Shown piece after piece: positions 58,913 to 64,000 of a stretch of DNA of 64,000 nucleotides. The DNA is from Trichoplusia ni (Eukaryota; Arthropoda; Insecta; Lepidoptera; Noctuidae), in NCBI RefSeq assembly GCF_003590095.1, contig NC_039478.1, positions 3,162,001-3,226,000 on the forward strand, given 5' to 3'. The translations under genes and the position numbers were made by a program. Every line of letters begins with the position of its first letter. Position 1 is the stretch's first letter. The notes below the pieces were generated by a model. The model searched no databases and had not been told where the DNA came from. It saw nothing but the letters and a program-made list of their open reading frames with translations.

Positions 58913-59128
58913 CTAGAACTTCGCCCGCAGCTTTGCCCGCGTCGATATCGGTTAAATTATATCGCGTTTCCAAGAGAACTCTTCAAAAGTCCGGGTTAAA
59001 AACTATCGTATATTATTTCTCAAGGTTAACTCTATGTCTGTACCAAATTTCATTAAAGTTCAGTGGTTTAGACGTAAAAGCGTAACAGACAGATAGAGTT
59101 ACTTTCACATTTATAATATTAGTAGGGA
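58913..59128 (-). mobile_element. Helitron, family E
   Basis: On the minus strand it starts TCCCTACTAATATTATAAAT (59,128 downward) and ends 'gcgggcgaagttctag' at 58,913, followed by T. It is 216 nt and non-coding. 'ccactgaactttaatgaaat' marks the interior. It has the same 5' block as families C and D, which suggests a shared origin of the ends. Confidence 0.75.
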
Positions 59129-59223
59129 CTATAGAAGTGAGACGGATAGATACAAGTGTAGTGGCATCTGTTTTCCGCCTCTAATACAGATTTATGAAGA
59201 AACAGTTTAAATAGTAATGTGTG

Positions 59224-59477
59224 TGACTGGCCAGCTGGTCGAGTGGTTTGTAGCCCTGACTGTTGTACCGTAAGTCGTGGGTTCGATTCCCACCCAGGAC
59301 AACTGTTAACGTGATGAGCACGATTACTTTGTTCGGTATTTGGGTGTAATTTATCTATATAATGTATGTATTTATAAATATATAAGTATGTTTATCAGTT
59401 GTCTTGTACTCATAATACAAGCTTTGCTAAGTTTGAGACTTGATGGCATTATGTTAATGTTGTGGAATATTATTAAT
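59224..59477 (+). repeat. Full-length tRNA-derived SINE, subfamily B
   Basis: Head 'tgactggccagctggtcgag' with A-box-like TGGTCGAGTGG, and B box 'gggttcgattccc' at 59,279-59,291. Then 'acaactgttaacgtgatgag', 'tatttgggtgtaatttatct', 'atcagttgtcttgtactcat', 'caagctttgctaagtttgag' and an ATT-type tail. This is the reference copy for subfamily B here; the other copies are 4371, 8570 (inverted), 51,981 (inverted tail) and 63,682. Confidence 0.85.
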
Positions 59478-60544
59478 GTTTTTATTTGTATATCTTTCTA
59501 TTCACGGGATAACTTCATGTTGGAAGAAACCCGGTCTATTTCAAAGGTGTGCACGAGGACACAGGTCCAACATACAGAGACCATGTTGAGAACTTTAATC
59601 TTAAATATGATGGGGTATTTAGCAGCGTTCATTCACCCCGCTCTATAGGAGAACAGACATGAAGAATCCTTATTATTATTATTATCGTGATGCGTCATTA
59701 TGACTTGCAGTGCATTGAATTATTATTGTTAGTCTGTAATATTCAGTTACATAGCAATTATTACTGAACCACATGAAGCTAAAAATAGAACGAAATCATT
59801 AGGCAAATGGTTGGTTCTATTTTAGGAACTAAGTACTTGATGGCCAATATGGGAGATTAATAAAACAATTACGTACTATAAACAAAACCTTATTTTTCAG
59901 CTTTTTTTCAAAAACTTTGTTCCGTTTGTCAGTTTTTTTCTCCATCATGAACTTTTTGCTTTTTTTGACAGTACCGTGAGTGACTTCTCAAATGAAGTAC
60001 CTACAAATAAACGAAACTACTGACCGAAGAAAAATAATAAATTGCCATTTATTAAATATTAAATTTAATTAGTCTTTATTCGTAGATGCATTATTTCGAA
60101 TGTTACACAACGAATAATTTATACGAGTTATACGCTTCACGTTTAATAAAAATGCAACGAAACGAATTGTATCGAATAAAATATCGATAAAACATCGACT
60201 GTCTTCAACGTTACTGATACAACGCGTAACCGATCGTCGAATTGAGAGGCGTTTTATAATTTATTTTATTGTTTTATTATTCGGAACACAAACGAACGGA
60301 ACAGTTTTTATTCACACCGCGGTGACACAATATATAGTATACTTGCATAATCTATACATTATGCATACAAAATAAACTTTGACTTTCGCTATATAAAAGT
60401 AGCGACGTCTGACGAGTGAATGTGTTGTTACATACACGGACTAGTTTGGCCAATGTTGGCGGTATAACTGCCAATATACTGGCTTAATCTTTTTGCTTTC
60501 TTTATTATTCTCCGTCTGATGCACGGTGAATGATTGGATGGAAT
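59478..60544. other. Unassigned DNA with an ATT microsatellite
   Basis: (ATT)n of about six units at 59,669-59,686. No gene recognised. Confidence 0.35.
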
Positions 60545-60695
60545 TCGTGATGAACTTGGATCACAAATATTGGCAACTGTAATCGCCAACCAGCGTGAGC
60601 TAGCCTGGTGATCAATGCTTAAACCTTCCTTATGCGAGAGGTGGCCTGTACCCAACAGCGAAATACATATATAGTCTGCTATTGTACATACGCTT
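60545..60695 (+). repeat. LINE-associated 3' repeat fragment
   Basis: 'caactgtaatcgccaaccag', 'ctggtgatcaatgcttaaac', 'cttccttatgcgagaggtgg' and 'tgtacccaacagcgaaatac' form the best copy of the three in this window. The phrase 'gaggtggcctgtacccaaca' resembles the AQQW-encoding end of moth LINE ORFs. No continuous frame remains. Confidence 0.6.
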
Positions 60696-60853
60696 CCTAG
60701 GTGCAACGAATTACCCGACTTTCTTAACGTTCAATAAGTTTTACTCATCATAAATTACCTAGGTTCTAGGAAATTATCTTTATATTGCAATCAATCTTAC
60801 CAATATAGCACCAATTATAGTTATTACTTTCTGATAATATCTATATGATTTAA

Positions 60854-61129
60854 TCTATATACTAATATATAAAGATGAAGAGTTTGTTTGTTTGAACGCG
60901 CTAATCTCTGAAACTACTGGATCAAATTGAAAAAAATCTTTTTAGGTTCAATAGCCCATTCATCGAGGAAGGTTTAAGGCTATATCACATCACTGTAGCT
61001 GATAGGAGCGAAGATGCAACGGAAAATGTGGCAAAAGCGGGGAAAAATATTAATCTTCGAGGGTTTTCGTTAAAAAATTCCTAACTTATATCTTCTAACC
61101 ATGCGCACGAAGTCGCGGGCAACAGCTAG
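60854..61129 (+). mobile_element. Helitron, family B (complete)
   Basis: It starts TCTATATACTAATATATAAA after A and ends 'gtcgcgggcaacagctag' before T. It is 276 nt. The interior has 'gtttgtttgaacgcgctaat', 'cccattcatcgaggaaggtt' and 'ataggagcgaagatgcaacg'. Non-coding; 5' and 3' ends both follow the Helitron rule. A degenerate relative is at 14,731-14,937. Confidence 0.88.
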
Positions 61130-61270
61130 TGTTTATATACAACTCTATGTAATACAGCAATCAGTAGTACGCCTGCCTGAATAATCGATGCCTAAATAGG
61201 ATCAAACAGGATCATTTCGAAACACAAATGCAATACCGTTGCATAATCGCGTTTGATATTATAATATCAA

Positions 61271-61625
61271 GGAGGAGCTCGGGGCTAAGTTGTAACTGCA
61301 CAAGTTGATCGATCACAGGTTAAGCCACGTTTGACAAGGTCGGTCCGTAGATAGGTGACCATCTTTGTCATAACGAGTTCCTCCGTGTTTCGGAATACAC
61401 GCTAAATTGTGGGTCATGCTGTTATTCATAAATCGTTGAAAGTCGTTACGAGTAGTCAGAAGCTAGAAAGTCTGACAACCAGTCTATGGGGTATTCTGTT
61501 GTCCAGGTAACTGGGTTGAGGAGGTTAGATAGGCAGTCGCTCCTTGCAATACACTGGTACTTAGCTGAATCCGGTACACTGGAACTCCAGCAGACTGGAA
61601 AACGACCTCAACATAGTCGTCTGAT
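61271..61625 (+). repeat. Long lepidopteran interspersed repeat
   Basis: Order of blocks: 'ggaggagctcggggctaagt', 'cacaagttgatcgatcacag', 'accatctttgtcataacgag', 'ttcctccgtgtttcggaata', 'aagtcgttacgagtagtcag', 'ggtaactgggttgaggaggt', 'cagtcgctccttgcaataca', 'ttagctgaatccggtacact', and 'acgacctcaacatagtcg'. It is recognised from memory as one of the commonest dispersed sequences in moth genomes. A diverged inverted copy lies at 7,930-8,218. No coding frame. Confidence 0.75.
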
Positions 61626-63681
61626 AATAAGCTGGCAAATGATCTCGTATTAAGACATTTAGTTTTGCATTACAATGAGCGTGCACTATTTTCATCAGTC
61701 CATCCACACTTGGGCTTAAGTGGCGCAAATGCAATTATCCTTACATGACATCAAATTCGTATTAAGGCTACGTTCCGATGCACAAAATCTAATTACTAAT
61801 TCGATCCGGTTCAAGCTTCTGATGCATTGAGTTTGACCTATAAAATTGAGGACGAAGCCTAAAGTCACGATGGGCTTTTTTCCATGAAAATGCAAGAGAA
61901 ATTATCGCTTCATTTCGCAATTTTGTTACGTCATTCAAATTTCGTATTTGTTTATCAGATTAAAGATAGCTAATTATGCACATTACGTCTTAAATTAATT
62001 ACCGATAATAGCACTTAATAACATGTTTTTTTAATCTAAAAACTGCATGAATTATCGGTTTGCAATACTTTTTTTAATAAAGGTAAACATGGAGTCCCTA
62101 TAAAATCAAGTGTCCTTTTTATTGCATGTTTAACAAAACCAAGTCATAACCCGTTATAAGTGGTATCAATCATGATCCTCTTAAGCTAGTGCTGTGTAAC
62201 GAGAGCGAGAGTACTTATAATACAACTCATAATACCCTATCTGAGCGTCTCCGCAAACTTCTGCAAATCATACGATTTGCCTAGTTTAAATGAGCCCTAA
62301 GAGATACATGCAGAGTGGGTAATTAGAAAGGATCAGTTGAAGCTCAGAAAAGTCGCGGGGATTGATTGGCCCGCTTGTTCACTAAGAGGCAAAATACCAC
62401 ATTTTTGGATGATGTATTTTATTGTAACATGTATAAAACACGAGTATAACTACGCTTGCACTCTTGCATTCCCTCGTGGTGTTTTCCTTTACCGATTGTC
62501 TGATGTCTTGCAATAAGGAATAAATTACATATCTTAGAAAAGTCGCATTCATAATAGTTTGGTTTTGAACCTGCAACAGCGTATAGCTACATCTGATCAC
62601 TAATTCGCCCGGCCACGCTAGCTACCTTAAATAAATACAAAAATTCAATTTTGCCACAAAGATAGCCCTTGAAAATTATCCACGTGTTTCGCGATAGGGG
62701 CAGATTGCAAAAAAGTTTCGATTTTTCTTCAGTCTATATTTATTTAAAATATTGAATGTCCAACTGTTCGTGTTCCCATCGTTGGTATTTATAGTTTACA
62801 CGTGTATGACACCCAGTATTTACATTTAAAGTTTTCAACTTTTAAATAGAACATTTCATGGAACTGATGTTAACGTATTTTCGGATCCCCCTACAGGTAT
62901 TTCAGCCAGATCGCCACTGTGAAAACTAGTTACAAATAAATAAAAATAAATTATCCAACTTACTTTTCAATAAAACTCAAAATCTAGTAAGGACAGAATT
63001 GATCCAAATAACAATCAAAGGTTAGGAGTTCCATAAGTTGAGTGCACGGTAACGAAAGCAACGCAGGCTCTAATTAATTCGAATCATCTACTCCTAAAAT
63101 ACTAGCGCAGGAACTCACCCGAACAAGCATCCAGTGAAAACAAAAGAACCGACTTGCATAAAAAAAAGCTTTCCCAGTACTTGAAATGTAGTCTCTCGTT
63201 TCTTCCTGTCAATTAGCTCCATTTATTTCCATAAGTGATTCTTTTGATGTTACATCGCTTTCATACTTTTTTTCATAGACCCCATGTCAATACAGCAGTC
63301 CACGTAACATTTGTTTTGATATCAGACGCATCCGTTACGGTAAGATCATAGTACAGTGCGTAATGACAAAGTGAATCTCTCTAATTGCCTGGAACGGTAC
63401 CAGCGATGGATCACGCACGTTGCGATGTAACTCATCTGGTCTGAATGCAAGAAATCTGTTGAGTACGAGGTTAAAGCTTCCGCGTTTCTTTCTGAATAGC
63501 ATTAGTGCATAAACGAACGTTTGTACGATATTCTGCAGTTCCGTGTCGCATGTGAATTCTAAACTTTAGATTGACGTGATATGGTTAAAAATGGACGATA
63601 GTTGGTTACGTAGTCCAAATGCCATTTCGATAAGCTGAACTCTTCGATCTATCTGTAACAGAATATAATTATTAAATAATT
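61626..63681. other. Unassigned AT-rich DNA
   Basis: No gene or repeat recognised. Confidence 0.35.
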
Positions 63682-63840
63682 TGGCTGGGCTGTTGGTCTA
63701 GTGGTTAGTGGCTCTTACTGTTTTAGCTTAGGTCGAGGGTTCGATTCCCACGCAGGATGATCGTGTGATGAGTATTTTTTTTCTAGGTGAAATGTATGAT
63801 CATTTCTATGATTTGTGTGTGTTGTTTGTGTGAAATGTAT
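63682..63840 (+). repeat. tRNA-derived SINE, subfamily B, 3'-shortened
   Basis: 'gggctgttggtctagtggtt' (A box TGGTCTAGTGG) and 'gagggttcgattcccacgca' (B box), then 'ggatgatcgtgtgatgagta'. The usual 3' half with 'caagctttgctaag' is absent, so the copy is shortened or diverged after about 63,840. Confidence 0.75.
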
Positions 63841-63968
63841 GCAATATGAATATGACTTTTCCTTTTTATTACGAGTAAAGTTTTAGAGGGAAATATTACA
63901 TTTCAGCACACTTTAGTAACTTTAATCAACAATTACCAAACCATTATTAATCGTGCATTCTCTTCCAG

Positions 63969-64000
63969 GTGAACGAAGGTGTGGACACCCCGCAGTACCT
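63969..64000 (+). CDS. Possible host exon running off the right edge
   Basis: 'gtgcattctcttccag' before 63,969 is a good acceptor with a pyrimidine tract. The 32 bases after it are GC-rich unlike the flank. Phase 0 reads VNEGVDTPQYL and phase 1 is also open; phase 2 hits TGA at once. I do not recognise the protein. This is the strongest sign of a host gene in the window, and it would put the preceding DNA in an intron. Confidence 0.4.
   Translation, partial: MNEGVDTPQY

Noticed and set aside
1..64000. CRISPR array, bacterial operon or integrated virus
   Set aside because: No regularly spaced direct repeats, no ribosome-binding-site-led gene runs, no capsid, terminase or envelope-like frames. 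All long frames belong to the LINE and the Tc1-like element.

Overview
This window looks like intronic or intergenic DNA of a moth or butterfly (Lepidoptera). It is AT-rich and contains no bacterial-style gene array. Long open frames occur only inside transposons. The repeat families are ones I recognise from memory as typical of Lepidoptera: tRNA-derived SINEs with a 3' part reading like 'gtgtgatgagcacgatt' and 'ctttgctaagtttgagact', small Helitrons starting TC and ending CTAG, and a long interspersed repeat containing 'ggtaactgggttgaggagg'. No database search was possible, so all family names rest on sequence recognition.

Two complete mobile elements dominate. At about 26.65-31.26 kb, on the minus strand, lies an apparently intact two-ORF non-LTR retrotransposon of the CR1/Jockey group. 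ORF1 carries a PHD-like zinc finger; ORF2 carries an endonuclease and a reverse transcriptase with FADD. The ORFs are separated by a single base (TGA-A-ATG). At 39,971-41,685, on the plus strand, lies a complete Tc1-like DNA transposon with 28-bp terminal inverted repeats and a TA target duplication. Its transposase gene (DD34E) is split by a 79-nt intron, and a second intron is likely in its 5' UTR.

The rest is a mosaic of short elements. There are about ten Helitron copies or fragments; one is nested exactly in a SINE and two near-identical copies face each other at 23 and 34 kb. About ten tRNA-derived SINEs fall in at least two subfamilies, and one of them has a 48-nt perfect hairpin inserted into its own small palindrome. 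There is also one 374-bp MITE with 49-bp arms, a pair of long lepidopteran repeats in opposite orientation (7.9 and 61.3 kb), and several LINE 3' fragments. Two tRNA-like loci (15.0 and 32.1 kb) have perfect acceptor stems and A/B boxes but abnormal anticodon arms.

Host coding sequence is barely visible. A convincing splice acceptor at 63,968 opens a possible exon that runs off the right edge. The first 75 bases could be an exon ending at a GTAAGA donor. If both belong to one gene, the window is essentially one giant intron, but this is weakly supported. The long stretches between elements (for example 8.8-14.7 kb and 15.1-23.0 kb) contain nothing I can assign.
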